A DNA stretch of 64,000 bases from Amylibacter sp. IMCC11727 (GTDB lineage: Bacteria; Pseudomonadota; Alphaproteobacteria; Rhodobacterales; Rhodobacteraceae). The position numbers and the translations under genes are program-made. The stretch's first letter is position 1. The number at the start of each line of letters is the position of its first letter. The notes below the pieces were generated by a model. The model saw nothing but the letters and a program-made list of their open reading frames with translations, made no database searches and was not told the origin of the DNA. The stretch lies in contig NZ_CP122960.1 of assembly GCF_029854195.1 (NCBI RefSeq), positions 1,618,001 to 1,682,000 on the forward strand. The letters are read 5' to 3'. Shown here piece by piece: positions 7,742 to 17,648 of the stretch.

Positions 7742-9733
7742 ATGGAAACAATTCTCCTCTTTTCCCCACTGGTGGGCGCGCTGATTTGCGGGTTCGGGTG
7801 GAAGTTCATCGGCGAAACGGCGGCCACTTATGTGGCAACCGGGTTCCTGATGTTGGCGGCGGCGCTGTCTTGGGTCATTTTCTTTACCTATGACGCGAAC
7901 AATGGTGTGGATGTGATCCCGCTGTTCCGCTTTATCGAAAGCGGATCACTGTCCACGGATTGGGCCATACGGATTGATCGCCTGACTGCGATTATGTTGA
8001 TTGTTATCAACACCGTATCCGCTCTCGTCCATATGTACTCACTGGGTTACATGGCCCATGACGATCAGTTCAAAGAAGGCGAAAGCTATCGCCCGCGTTT
8101 CTTTGCTTATTTGTCGTTCTTCACATTCGCCATGCTGATGCTGGTGACATCTGACAACCTGTTGCAGATGTTCTTTGGTTGGGAAGGTGTGGGCGTTGCG
8201 TCATACCTGCTGATTGGCTTTTACTATCGCAAACCGTCTGCGAACGCAGCGAATATCAAAGCCTTTGTTGTGAACCGCGTGGGGGACTTTGGCTTTGCGC
8301 TTGGTATCTTTGGTCTGTTCCTGATGACCGACAGCATCAACTTTAGTGAGGTTCTTGACCCCAAGGCGGCAAAGGATCTGTCAAAAGAGACTTTCCAATT
8401 CCTCAGCTGGGAAGTGAATGCGCTTGAAACCATCACGTTCCTGCTGTTCGTCGGCGCGATGGGTAAATCCGCGCAGTTGATGTTGCACACATGGTTGCCA
8501 GACGCGATGGAAGGGCCGACACCTGTGTCCGCGCTGATCCACGCCGCGACCATGGTTACGGCTGGTGTGTTCATGGTGTGTCGTCTGTCACCCCTGATGG
8601 AATACGCGGTTTGGACGCCAAACTTTATCGTCTTTATCGGTGCCACAACTGCGTTTTTTGCTGCCACTGTTGGCCTCGTTCAAAACGACATCAAACGCGT
8701 GATTGCCTATTCTACATGTTCGCAGCTTGGTTATATGTTTGTGGCCGCTGGTGTTGGCGCGTATCCCGTAGCGATGTTCCACTTGCTGACGCACGCGTTC
8801 TTTAAGGCGATGTTGTTCCTTGGGGCAGGGTCCGTCATTCATGCCATGCACCATGAACAAGATATGCGTAATTACGGCAATCTGCGTAAGAAAATCCCTT
8901 ATACCTTTGCGGCCATGATGATCGGTACATTGGCCATCACGGGTGTTGGTATTCCGCTCACTGGCTGGATTGGCTTTGCCGGTTTTGCATCAAAAGACGC
9001 CATCATCGAGAGCGCCTTTGCGGGTGGCACTGGTGTCGCAACGTATGCCTTCATCATGTTGGTCATCGCTGCGGTGTTCACCAGCTTTTATTCTTGGCGT
9101 CTGATCTTCATGACGTTTTATGGCGAAGAGCGGGGCGATCATCACACCCATGAACACGCCCACGAAAGCCCGATGGTTATGGTTCTTCCACTGGCTGTTT
9201 TGGCGGTTGGTGCGATCTTTGCAGGGATGTTCTGGTACGAAGATTTCTTTGGCAAAGTGAAGCACATCGAAGAATGGTTTGGTGCATCCATCTACATGAA
9301 CCACGACACAAACCACGTGATCCACGATGCGCACTATGTGCCGACTTGGGTCAAGGTAAGCCCGTTTGTGGCCATGCTGATCGGGTTTATCGTGTCTTGG
9401 ATGTTCTACATCAAAAACACAGCGCTGCCTCAGAAACTGGCCGCACAACAAAGCCACCTGTATCGGTTCTTGCTGAACAAATGGTACTTTGACGAGCTGT
9501 ATGACACGATCTTTGTACGCCCTGCAAAATGGCTCGGCACATTCTTGTGGAAACGCGGAGATGGGGCTGTCATTGACGGTGCGCTCAATGGGTTGGCCAT
9601 GACAATCGTGCCTTGGTTCACGCGTCTGGCTGGACGTGCGCAATCTGGCTATCTGTTCCACTATGCTTTCGCGATGTTCGTGGGATTGGCCGCTATTATT
9701 ACATGGTTCGCAATCGGTGGAGGTTCACACTGA
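7742..9733 (+). CDS. nuoL: NADH-quinone oxidoreductase subunit L
   Basis: The distal antiporter-like proton-pumping subunit (ND5 homologue), 663 residues. Conserved sequence includes FFGWEGVGVASYLLIGFYY with the key glutamate of TM5, and WLPDAMEGPTPVSALIHAATMV. A His-rich loop (GDHHTHEHAHE) lies near residue 465. The C-terminal part is the long lateral-helix extension unique to NuoL. Its TGA overlaps the nuoM ATG by one base. Confidence 0.97.
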   Translation: METILLFSPLVGALICGFGWKFIGETAATYVATGFLMLAAALSWVIFFTYDANNGVDVIPLFRFIESGSLSTDWAIRIDRLTAIMLIVINTVSALVHMYSLGYMAHDDQFKEGESYRPRFFAYLSFFTFAMLMLVTSDNLLQMFFGWEGVGVASYLLIGFYYRKPSANAANIKAFVVNRVGDFGFALGIFGLFLMTDSINFSEVLDPKAAKDLSKETFQFLSWEVNALETITFLLFVGAMGKSAQLMLHTWLPDAMEGPTPVSALIHAATMVTAGVFMVCRLSPLMEYAVWTPNFIVFIGATTAFFAATVGLVQNDIKRVIAYSTCSQLGYMFVAAGVGAYPVAMFHLLTHAFFKAMLFLGAGSVIHAMHHEQDMRNYGNLRKKIPYTFAAMMIGTLAITGVGIPLTGWIGFAGFASKDAIIESAFAGGTGVATYAFIMLVIAAVFTSFYSWRLIFMTFYGEERGDHHTHEHAHESPMVMVLPLAVLAVGAIFAGMFWYEDFFGKVKHIEEWFGASIYMNHDTNHVIHDAHYVPTWVKVSPFVAMLIGFIVSWMFYIKNTALPQKLAAQQSHLYRFLLNKWYFDELYDTIFVRPAKWLGTFLWKRGDGAVIDGALNGLAMTIVPWFTRLAGRAQSGYLFHYAFAMFVGLAAIITWFAIGGGSH

Positions 9734-11277
9734 TGGATAATCTTCTTTCTGTCGTCACCTTCCTGCCGTTGCTGGGGGCCATCATCCTTGCGGTGTTCCT
9801 GCGTGGAACAGATGCGGCTGCGCAAAAGAACGCCAAGTTGGTGGCATTGGTTGTCACAATTGCAACCTTCATCATTTCCATTGCGATCTACACGCAGTTT
9901 GATCCCAACAACACGGGCTTTCAGCTGGTTGAAGAATACGAATGGTTCGGCGGCCTAACGTATAAACTGGGCGTTGACGGTATTTCGGTGCTGTTCGTTC
10001 TACTGACTACATTCCTGATGCCGATTGTGATTGGCGCCTGCTGGTTGGTGACGGATCGCGTCAAAGAGTACATGATCCTGTTCCTAATCCTTGAAACGTT
10101 GATGATCGCAGTGTTCTGTGCGCTTGATCTGATCCTGTTCTATGTGGTGTTCGAGGCAGGTCTGATCCCGATGTTCCTTATTGTGGGCATTTGGGGGGGA
10201 CAAAACCGCATCTATGCGGCGTTCAAGTTCTTCCTCTACACACTGTTCGGCTCCGTTTTGATGCTGGTTGCGATGCTTGCCATGTGGTGGGATGCAGGTA
10301 CGACGGATATTCCGACATTGCTGAACCACACCTTCGCATCAGAATCATTCTCAATCGCGGGTGTAACAGTAGTGGGCGGTATGCAAACGCTGCTGTTCCT
10401 TGCTTTCTTTGCCAGCTTTGCGGTGAAGATGCCGATGTGGCCTGTTCACACATGGTTGCCAGATGCACACGTGCAGGCCCCGACAGCGGGTTCCGTGGTG
10501 CTGGCGGCGATCCTGTTGAAAATGGGCGGCTATGGCTTCTTGCGGTTCAGCTTACCGATGTTCCCGGTGGCCGCCGATGCGCTCGCGACCTTTGTGATGA
10601 CCTTGTCTGTGATTGCCATTATCTACACCTCCCTTGTGGCGATGATGCAGGAAGACATGAAAAAGCTGATTGCCTATTCATCTGTGGCGCACATGGGTTT
10701 TGTAACCATGGGGATTTTCACACTGAACCAACAGGGCCTTGATGGCGCGATTTTCCAAATGATCAGCCACGGCTTTATCTCGGGGGCATTGTTCCTCGGG
10801 GTTGGGGTGATCTATGATCGGATGCACACCCGCGATATTGATGCCTATGGCGGCCTTGTGGTGCGTATGCCTGCCTATGCGCTGGTGTTTATGCTGTTCA
10901 CCATGGCCAATGTTGGTTTGCCTGGCACGTCTGGTTTTGTTGGGGAATTCCTGACACTGACCGCCGCGTTTAAGGCGAACACTTGGATCGCCTTTGGGGC
11001 CACAACGGGTGTGATCCTATCTGCGGCTTATGCGCTTTGGCTTTATCGTCGGGTTGTCTTTGGCGACCTGATCAAAGAAAGCCTGAAAGGCATCACCGAC
11101 ATGGATCGCCGCGAACGCCTGATGATGGCGCCGCTGGTGGTGATGACTTTGCTGCTTGGGATTTATCCCGCGTTGGTGCTTGATCTGATCGGCCCATCGG
11201 TATCCGCACTCGTCGAACACGTACAATCTGCAACGCCTGAAACTGTGACAGCCGCAGTTTCCAAGGCCAGCCACTAA
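9733..11277 (+). CDS. nuoM: NADH-quinone oxidoreductase subunit M
   Basis: An antiporter-like subunit (ND4 homologue), 514 residues from ATG 9733, which overlaps the nuoL stop by one base; the upstream part of the open frame is nuoL in another frame. Family motifs are FYVVFEAGLIPMFLIVGIWG with the TM5 glutamate, and WPVHTWLPDAHVQAPTAGSV. It has about fourteen hydrophobic segments. Confidence 0.97.
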   Translation: MDNLLSVVTFLPLLGAIILAVFLRGTDAAAQKNAKLVALVVTIATFIISIAIYTQFDPNNTGFQLVEEYEWFGGLTYKLGVDGISVLFVLLTTFLMPIVIGACWLVTDRVKEYMILFLILETLMIAVFCALDLILFYVVFEAGLIPMFLIVGIWGGQNRIYAAFKFFLYTLFGSVLMLVAMLAMWWDAGTTDIPTLLNHTFASESFSIAGVTVVGGMQTLLFLAFFASFAVKMPMWPVHTWLPDAHVQAPTAGSVVLAAILLKMGGYGFLRFSLPMFPVAADALATFVMTLSVIAIIYTSLVAMMQEDMKKLIAYSSVAHMGFVTMGIFTLNQQGLDGAIFQMISHGFISGALFLGVGVIYDRMHTRDIDAYGGLVVRMPAYALVFMLFTMANVGLPGTSGFVGEFLTLTAAFKANTWIAFGATTGVILSAAYALWLYRRVVFGDLIKESLKGITDMDRRERLMMAPLVVMTLLLGIYPALVLDLIGPSVSALVEHVQSATPETVTAAVSKASH

Positions 11278-11291
11278 CGGAGCGGGAAGAC

Positions 11292-12731
11292 ATGATTTCC
11301 AGCGACCTTAATATCGTTCTGCCAGAGGTTATCCTCGCGGTGTTTTCCATGGCGGCCCTAATGTTCGCCGTCTATACCAAAAAAGACGACACAGCGCCTG
11401 TGGTCACATGGGCCACGGCAGGGGTGATGATCGCTCTTGGCCTGTGGATCGCGTTTTCACCAATGGAAAACCGCACCGCGTTTAACGGTGCGTTTGTGGA
11501 TGATGGATTTTCCCGCTTTGCCAAAGTTCTGATGCTTTGGGCCAGCGCGATTATGCTTTTGCTGAGCCAAGATTACCTGCGCCGCAACGACATGTTCAAA
11601 TTTGAATACCCAATCCTGATCGCGCTGGCGACGATTGGTATGATGATGATGGTATCCGCAGGGGACTTGATGGCGCTTTACATGGGGTTGGAACTGCAAT
11701 CCCTTTCGCTTTACGTCATTGCGGCCTTCCGCCGTGACAGCCTGAAATCCACCGAAGCGGGCCTGAAGTACTTTGTTCTTGGGGCGCTGTCCTCTGGTAT
11801 GCTGCTTTATGGTGCGTCCTTTGTGTATGGTTACACAGGAACGACCAACTTTGCGGGCATCGCGTCTACCATCAAATCTGACGGGCTAGAACTCGGCATG
11901 ATCTTTGGTCTGGTGTTCTTGTGTGTTGGGATGGCGTTCAAAATCTCTGCTGCGCCATTCCACATGTGGACCCCAGATGTATACGAAGGGTCCCCAACAC
12001 CTGTAACGGCGTTTTTTGCCACTGCGCCAAAGGTTGCGGCAGCTGGCCTGTTCGCCCGCGTGATGTTTGATGCCTTTGGCGGCGCACAAGGGGATTGGAC
12101 CCAGATCGTGGCTTTCCTGTCGCTGGTGTCCATGTTCTTGGGTGCCGTTGCGGCCATTGGCCAAACCAACATCAAACGTTTGATGGCCTACTCTTCGATT
12201 GCCCATATGGGGTTTGCCCTTATGGGTTTGGCCGCTGGTACGGAAGAAGGCGTCAAAGCGCTACTGATCTATATGGCCATCTATGTGGTAATGAATATCG
12301 GTACATTTGCGTTCATTCTGAACATGGAAAAAGATGGCCGTGCGGTGACTGACATTCGCAGTCTTGGCATGTACTCTAAGCAGTCTCTTGGCAAAGCGGC
12401 GGCGTTGACGGCGTTGTTGTTCTCCCTTGCAGGTATCCCGCCGCTGGTGGGGTTTGTGGGCAAGTTGTTCGTGTTGCAGGCCGCGGTTGAGGCAGGCATG
12501 GCATGGCTTGCCATTGCTGGTGTGATCGCCTCTGTGATTGGCGCGTTCTACTACTTGCGTGTGATCTATTACATTTGGTTTGGTGAAGACGCAGAAGGCA
12601 TCGATGGTCGTATGCCGAGCCTGCACTACGTAACCCTGATGGGATCAGCGGCGTTAATGCTGCTTGGGATCATCAACCTGTTCGGACTTGAAGGATATGC
12701 AGCTGCGGCTGCTGCGTCCTTGCTGCAATAA
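11292..12731 (+). CDS. nuoN: NADH-quinone oxidoreductase subunit N
   Basis: The third antiporter-like subunit (ND2 homologue), 479 residues. It has YMGLELQSLSLYVIAAF with the conserved glutamate and FHMWTPDVYEGSPTPVTAFF. It completes the nuo gene set in the order F-G-H-I-J-K-L-M-N. The stop overlaps the birA start (TAATG), tying cofactor genes to the complex I transcript. Confidence 0.97.
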   Translation: MISSDLNIVLPEVILAVFSMAALMFAVYTKKDDTAPVVTWATAGVMIALGLWIAFSPMENRTAFNGAFVDDGFSRFAKVLMLWASAIMLLLSQDYLRRNDMFKFEYPILIALATIGMMMMVSAGDLMALYMGLELQSLSLYVIAAFRRDSLKSTEAGLKYFVLGALSSGMLLYGASFVYGYTGTTNFAGIASTIKSDGLELGMIFGLVFLCVGMAFKISAAPFHMWTPDVYEGSPTPVTAFFATAPKVAAAGLFARVMFDAFGGAQGDWTQIVAFLSLVSMFLGAVAAIGQTNIKRLMAYSSIAHMGFALMGLAAGTEEGVKALLIYMAIYVVMNIGTFAFILNMEKDGRAVTDIRSLGMYSKQSLGKAAALTALLFSLAGIPPLVGFVGKLFVLQAAVEAGMAWLAIAGVIASVIGAFYYLRVIYYIWFGEDAEGIDGRMPSLHYVTLMGSAALMLLGIINLFGLEGYAAAAAASLLQ

Positions 12732-13480
12732 TGCAAGATTGGCCCTTGGGCACACAACGGTTCGTCTTTGACACCATCGACAGCACCATGGCCGAGGCCA
12801 GACGGCAAGCCCCTGCAATTGCGGGGGCTGCTTGGTTCTTGGCACATGAACAGACCGCAGGAACAGGGCGGCGGGGCAGGGCGTGGGATAGCCAAAAGGG
12901 CAACTTTGCGGCCTCTTTGCTGATCCGCCCCAACACGACACCCGATCAACTGGCGCTGCGCAGCTTTGTGGCGGCCCTTGCGCTCTATGATACACTGGTT
13001 GCGCTTACAGGACGCGAAGAAGTGTTCACGTTGAAGTGGCCAAACGATGTGCTGCTGCGCGGTGGCAAACTGGCGGGTATCCTGCTGGAAACGCTCAACG
13101 ATGGGCAGGGGCATCCCGCTCTGATCATTGGGATTGGCGTGAACCTCGCCAACATGCCGTCCCCATCCAAGCTGGAAGAGCGCGCAATCGGCCCGCAATC
13201 TTTGGCGCAAAGCCTTGGGGTAAAAGTGTCCCCTGAAACGGTTCTCGATACATTGGCAGTGCGATTTGACCATTGGGAACACCAACTCGCCACCTATGGC
13301 TTTGGCCCTATTCGCACCGCGTGGCTGGCCCATGCGGCGAATATCGGCAAAACGATCACTGCGCGGATGGGGGATAGGAGTATCACGGGCACGTTTAAGA
13401 CTGTGGACGAAACAGGCGCACTTAGACTACAAGCGCCAGATGGTCTGCACGTGATCACCGCTGCAGACATTTCATTCTAA
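12731..13480 (+). CDS. birA: biotin--[acetyl-CoA-carboxylase] ligase, monofunctional
   Basis: Biotinyl-protein ligase that activates biotin as biotinyl-AMP and attaches it to the carboxyl carrier protein. The 249-residue protein begins directly with the catalytic domain: the biotinyl-AMP loop GTGRRGRAW is at residues 44-52 and the KWPNDV motif follows near residue 100. There is no N-terminal helix-turn-helix, so it is the non-regulatory class and cannot be a biotin repressor like E. coli BirA. It is translationally coupled to nuoN. Confidence 0.93.
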   Translation: MQDWPLGTQRFVFDTIDSTMAEARRQAPAIAGAAWFLAHEQTAGTGRRGRAWDSQKGNFAASLLIRPNTTPDQLALRSFVAALALYDTLVALTGREEVFTLKWPNDVLLRGGKLAGILLETLNDGQGHPALIIGIGVNLANMPSPSKLEERAIGPQSLAQSLGVKVSPETVLDTLAVRFDHWEHQLATYGFGPIRTAWLAHAANIGKTITARMGDRSITGTFKTVDETGALRLQAPDGLHVITAADISF

Positions 13481-13493
13481 GGGCCGCCGTTTT

Positions 13494-14264
13494 ATGCTTC
13501 TTGCCATCGACGTTGGAAATACAAACACCGTTTTTGCCATTTATGATGGGCAATCCTTTTTGGCCGAATGGCGCTGCGCGACTGAACATGCGCGCACTGC
13601 AGATCAGTATTATGTGTGGCTGCGCAACTTGATGCAGCTGAATAATATTCCAAGTGAAATCGACCGCGTGGTGATTTCATCTGTTGTACCCCAAGTGGTG
13701 TTTAATTTGCGGGTGTTAAGCGACAAATATTTCGATTGCCGTCCTGTTGTGGTGGGCAAACCAGAAACTGAGCTGGGTGTGCCAGTACGTGTTGATGAAG
13801 GCACGTTGGTGGGCGCGGATCGGCTGGTAAATACGGTTGGTGCTTATGATCGGTATGGCGGTGATTTGATCGTTGTGGATTTTGGCACGGCCACAACGTT
13901 TGATGTGGTCGATCAAGACGGAGCTTATATCGGCGGCGTCATTTCACCCGGGGTGAACTTGTCGATCAAAGCCCTTCACGAGGCCGCTGCCGCACTGCCT
14001 CATATTGATGTGTCCATGCCAGATAATGTGATTGGCACCAACACGTTGGTGTGTATGCAGGCAGGGGTATTTTGGGGCTATATCGGCCTGATCGAAGGGG
14101 TCTGTAAAAAGATCCGCGAAGAACATCCGCGCCCGATGAAGGTGATCGGGACTGGGGGGCTTGCGGGGCTTTTTGAACGTGGAACAACCCTATTTGACAC
14201 TATTGATGGCGATCTAACACTGCACGGGCTTGTCCTGATTGCTGAAAAAAACAAAGGCGAATAA
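13494..14264 (+). CDS. coaX: type III pantothenate kinase
   Basis: CoaX phosphorylates pantothenate in the first step of coenzyme A synthesis. The 256-residue protein has the ASKHA-type phosphate motif DVGNTNT at residues 6-12, GADRLVNTVGAY and DFGTATTFDVV, all typical of the type III family, which needs a monovalent cation and is not feedback-inhibited by CoA. It sits 13 nt after birA, and the rnj ATG follows its stop with no gap. Confidence 0.94.
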   Translation: MLLAIDVGNTNTVFAIYDGQSFLAEWRCATEHARTADQYYVWLRNLMQLNNIPSEIDRVVISSVVPQVVFNLRVLSDKYFDCRPVVVGKPETELGVPVRVDEGTLVGADRLVNTVGAYDRYGGDLIVVDFGTATTFDVVDQDGAYIGGVISPGVNLSIKALHEAAAALPHIDVSMPDNVIGTNTLVCMQAGVFWGYIGLIEGVCKKIREEHPRPMKVIGTGGLAGLFERGTTLFDTIDGDLTLHGLVLIAEKNKGE

Positions 14265-15935
14265 ATGAGCAATTCCAAACGGTTGATTTTCCTCCCACTG
14301 GGTGGCGCGGGCGAAATCGGGATGAACATGTACCTCTATGGGTATGGTGCGCCAGACAAAGAACGGTTCATTTTGGTGGATGTGGGCGTGACGTTTCCAT
14401 CCATGGACGGAACGCCAGGTGTGGATTTGATCATGCCTGACGCCGCCTTTATCGAAGCGCGCGCGGATCGGCTTGATGGGATATTCATCACCCATGCGCA
14501 CGAAGATCACATCGGCGCGCTTGGGCATTTGTACAGCCGTCTGGCTGCGCCCATTTTTACGCGCAAATTTACAGGTGCGGTGGCGCGGGCCAAGATGGAA
14601 GATCACGGCCAAGACATTGACCGTATCGAAGTTATGGAAGCCTGGCCCGAGCAGGTCACGCTCGGTGATTTTAAAGTCGGCTTTATGCCTGTTTCCCACT
14701 CCATTCCCGAAGCATCGGGTTTGGTGATCGACAGCCCCGCAGGACGCGTGGTTCACACGGGCGATTTTAAACTTGATCCTGATCCGATCGTGGGGGAAGC
14801 GTATAACCCCGCACTTTACCGTGAAATTGCCAAAGATGGCGTTCAGGCGTTGGTGTGTGACAGCACAAATGTGTTTTCCAAACACGCGGGTAAATCGGAA
14901 TCTGGTTTGCGTCCGCATATCGCGAACATGATGAAAGACGCCTCGGGCATGGTCGTGGCCACAACTTTTGCATCCAATGTTGCGCGGTTGAAAACGCTGG
15001 CACAGGCGGCGGTGGATTCTGGACGATCTGTGGTGGTGCTGGGCCGATCCATGAAAAAGATGCTGGGCTACGCCAATTTTGCAGGCTTGATCGACGATTT
15101 TCCCCCTATTGTGGATGTTGAGGACGCTCATGACATTCCGCGTGAAAATCTGATGCTTTTGGTGACTGGCAGCCAAGGCGAACGCCGTGCGGCATCGGCG
15201 CAGTTGGCCAATGGCAAGTATCTGGGCATGACCATGCGCGAAGGGGATACCTTTCTGTTTTCCAGCAAAACCATTCCTGGAAACGAAGTGGGTGTTGGTC
15301 GTATCATCAATGCCTACAGCGAAATGGGTGTGAATGTGGTGGATGAATCCGCAGGGCATTATCATGTGTCAGGCCACGCCAACCGCCCTGATCTGGAAGA
15401 AATCCACGGCATTTTTAAACCGAAAATGCTAATCCCAATGCACGGCGAACACCGCCATTTGCGGGCCCATGCTGATCTTGCAGCAGAACGGAATATTCCT
15501 TCTGTCATCGCGTCAAACGGGGCGATTGTGAACCTGTCAGGGGACACGCCTGACATTGAAAGCCACATTGAAACGGGCCGCATTTACCTTGATGGCTCCC
15601 GTTTGATTGGGGCCTATGACGGGGTTGTTTTGGAACGGATGCGCATGGCACTGCGTGGGGCTGTTGTTGTTAGTTTGTTGTTTGAAGACAACGCCTTAAT
15701 CGGTGAAAGCTGGGCCGAAGTGTTGGGCCTGCCTGACACGGGCGCAATGGAACCAGCATTGCAAGAAGCCTTGGAACGCAGCATTGACGAAGAATTGGTC
15801 ACTGCGAAAAAAGCCACGCTGATGAGCGATGACGAGGTAGAGCGCCTTGTGACGCGCACTGTGTCGCGGGTGTGTAAGGATTTGATCGGCAAAAAGCCGG
15901 TTGTCAAAGTTTTGATCAACCGGCTTGTAGATTAA
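14265..15935 (+). CDS. rnj: ribonuclease J
   Basis: A metallo-beta-lactamase/beta-CASP ribonuclease with 5'-3' exonuclease and endonuclease activity, acting in mRNA turnover and rRNA maturation. The zinc motif HAHEDH is at residues 77-82. Other family landmarks are PVSHSIPEASGLVIDS, the RFLG-like GSQGERRA segment and HYHVSGHA. It is 556 residues, the usual length. It starts immediately after the coaX stop. The last codons overlap, on the opposite strand, a hairpin that probably terminates the converging rhlE transcript. Confidence 0.94.
   Translation: MSNSKRLIFLPLGGAGEIGMNMYLYGYGAPDKERFILVDVGVTFPSMDGTPGVDLIMPDAAFIEARADRLDGIFITHAHEDHIGALGHLYSRLAAPIFTRKFTGAVARAKMEDHGQDIDRIEVMEAWPEQVTLGDFKVGFMPVSHSIPEASGLVIDSPAGRVVHTGDFKLDPDPIVGEAYNPALYREIAKDGVQALVCDSTNVFSKHAGKSESGLRPHIANMMKDASGMVVATTFASNVARLKTLAQAAVDSGRSVVVLGRSMKKMLGYANFAGLIDDFPPIVDVEDAHDIPRENLMLLVTGSQGERRAASAQLANGKYLGMTMREGDTFLFSSKTIPGNEVGVGRIINAYSEMGVNVVDESAGHYHVSGHANRPDLEEIHGIFKPKMLIPMHGEHRHLRAHADLAAERNIPSVIASNGAIVNLSGDTPDIESHIETGRIYLDGSRLIGAYDGVVLERMRMALRGAVVVSLLFEDNALIGESWAEVLGLPDTGAMEPALQEALERSIDEELVTAKKATLMSDDEVERLVTRTVSRVCKDLIGKKPVVKVLINRLVD
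15889..15926 (-). terminator. rho-independent terminator of the helicase gene, embedded in the rnj 3' end
   Basis: A 10-bp perfect inverted repeat, AAGCCGGTTG (15894-15903) and CAACCGGCTT (15917-15926). Read on the minus strand, the stem is followed by TTTTTG, as expected for an intrinsic terminator of the minus-strand helicase gene that ends at 15946. The whole element lies inside the rnj coding sequence. Confidence 0.65.
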
Positions 15936-15945
15936 CAGCGTAGGC

Positions 15946-17433
15946 TTAGGTCGCGGACTCGTCAGATGCTGGCGTTTCCGCGTTTTCTTCCAAGTCTGTT
16001 TGCGTATTTTGCGCGTCTGCTTCGTCTTTTTTGCGACGTGTGGCGCGTTTGATTTCAAACGAGCGCATCATGAATGCGGGGACGTGATCGCCCATTCCAA
16101 CCACTTTATTGCGACCGTCTGAACGGTTGGACCCACGTTGATTTCCTTTGTTTGACGGTTCGCGTTTTTCCTGTGGCTCTTTGGCAGGTTGCTCGGCCTT
16201 TGGCTCGCGCGGTTTGCGCGGCGTACGTTCGCGCTTTGGCTTGTCTTCTTTGGTGTCGGCCGCGTCTGATGGTCCTGCGGCGGGGCCGTTCGGGGGATCC
16301 ATGCGGTCGATCTGTTTCTTGACCAATTCTTCGATTTTATCGAGGTGTTTTTGTTCAAACGGCAGCACCAAAGTGATCGCCTTACCATCACGGCCCGCAC
16401 GACCCGTACGACCAATACGGTGAACGTAGTCTTCGGCGTGGATTGGCACATCAAAGTTGACCACGTGACTGACTGCTGGCACGTCTAATCCACGGGCGGC
16501 CACATCGGATGCCACGAGGATTTTCAAATCCCCAGCGCGGAACCCGTCGAGGGTTTTTGTGCGCAAAGCTTGATCCAAGTCTCCATGAATAGCGCCAGCA
16601 TCAAACCCATGTTTTTTAAGGGATTTCGCGACAATATCGACTTCGGATTTTCGGTTGCAAAAAATGATACCGTTGCTGAGCGTGTCGCCTTCCATCTTCA
16701 GGATATCGCGCAGGAGGGCGCGTTTTTCTTTGCCCTCTTTGCTGCGATGCGACGCTTTAAACATGCAGACTTTCTGTGTGATGTTTTCAGATGTTGTGGC
16801 CTGTCGCGCCACTTCGACGCGTTCTGGATTTTGCAGAAATTCCTGTGTGATGCGGGTGATTTCTGGGGCCATGGTGGCCGAAAAGAACAGCGTTTGGCGT
16901 GTGAATGGCGTGAGTTTGAAGATGCGTTCGATATCGGGGATGAACCCCATGTCGAGCATGCGGTCTGCCTCGTCAACCACCATGATTTGAACGCCTGTCA
17001 GCATAAGTTTGCCACGTTCGAAATGGTCGAGCAAACGGCCAGGAGTTGCGATCAAAACGTCAACACCACGGTCGATCAGTTTGTCCTGTTCCTTGAAGCT
17101 GACGCCGCCGATCAACAGGGCCATCGTGAGTTTCAAGTGCTTTGCATAAATCTCAAAGTTTTCAGCAACTTGCGCGGCAAGTTCACGGGTTGGGCAAAGC
17201 ACCAAAGAACGTGGCATGCGGGCGCGGGCGCGACCCTTGGCCAGTTTGGTGATCATTGGCAGTGTAAAGCTGGCAGTTTTGCCAGTGCCTGTTTGTGCGA
17301 TACCAAGAACATCACGACCGTTCAGGGCGTGCGGGATTGCAGCTGCTTGGATAGGAGTTGGGCTTTCGTACCCAGCTTCGCTAATGGCCTTGAGAACTTT
17401 GGCGTCCAAGTCCAGATCAGTAAATTTTGTCAT
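15946..17433 (-). CDS. rhlE: DEAD-box ATP-dependent RNA helicase, RhlE type
   Basis: A 495-residue DEAD-box helicase. Visible motifs: Walker A AQTGTGKT (residues 46-53), PTRELA, the DEAD motif in VVDEADRMLDMGF, SAT, and HRIGRTGRAGRDG (motif VI). The Q motif is at the N-terminus around GYESPTPIQ. After about residue 390 comes a low-complexity extension rich in Lys, Arg, Glu and Asn (KPKRERTPRKPREPKAEQ) that probably binds RNA. The family acts in ribosome assembly and RNA decay; the specific substrate is not shown here. It converges with rnj, 10 nt apart. Confidence 0.9.
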   Translation of the reverse strand: MTKFTDLDLDAKVLKAISEAGYESPTPIQAAAIPHALNGRDVLGIAQTGTGKTASFTLPMITKLAKGRARARMPRSLVLCPTRELAAQVAENFEIYAKHLKLTMALLIGGVSFKEQDKLIDRGVDVLIATPGRLLDHFERGKLMLTGVQIMVVDEADRMLDMGFIPDIERIFKLTPFTRQTLFFSATMAPEITRITQEFLQNPERVEVARQATTSENITQKVCMFKASHRSKEGKEKRALLRDILKMEGDTLSNGIIFCNRKSEVDIVAKSLKKHGFDAGAIHGDLDQALRTKTLDGFRAGDLKILVASDVAARGLDVPAVSHVVNFDVPIHAEDYVHRIGRTGRAGRDGKAITLVLPFEQKHLDKIEELVKKQIDRMDPPNGPAAGPSDAADTKEDKPKRERTPRKPREPKAEQPAKEPQEKREPSNKGNQRGSNRSDGRNKVVGMGDHVPAFMMRSFEIKRATRRKKDEADAQNTQTDLEENAETPASDESAT

Positions 17434-17550
17434 TCGAGCCTGTTTGTTACGGCGTTAAAAGGTGCCGCAAGGTAAAGGCGGCCGGAGCCCCGTATTGGGC
17501 TCTTTCATCTGAGCTTTGACATAGCGATTTCTGCTGGGGTGTCAATCAAC

Positions 17551-17570
17551 TGGCCTTAAAAATAAGGCCA
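17551..17570 (-). terminator. hairpin downstream of prfC
   Basis: An 8-bp perfect stem, TGGCCTTA (17551-17558) and TAAGGCCA (17563-17570), with a 4-nt loop that reads TTTT on the minus strand. It lies about 80 nt past the prfC stop in the 215-nt gap before rhlE. There is no clear T-run after the stem, so it may be a weak terminator or an mRNA 3' stabiliser. Confidence 0.4.
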
Positions 17571-17648
17571 ATGCGCGGATTTCCTGCGATTGTGTCCAAT
17601 TTAGAAACAATCTGAGCCGCAGGGCGTCCGCGCAAAGGTTAATAAAAC

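Noticed and set aside
13451..13458. Another GTGATCAC inside birA (and one in the cupin gene near 63710).
   Set aside because: The 8-mer alone is expected about once by chance in 64 kb; these copies lack the AAAA flank and lie in coding sequence.
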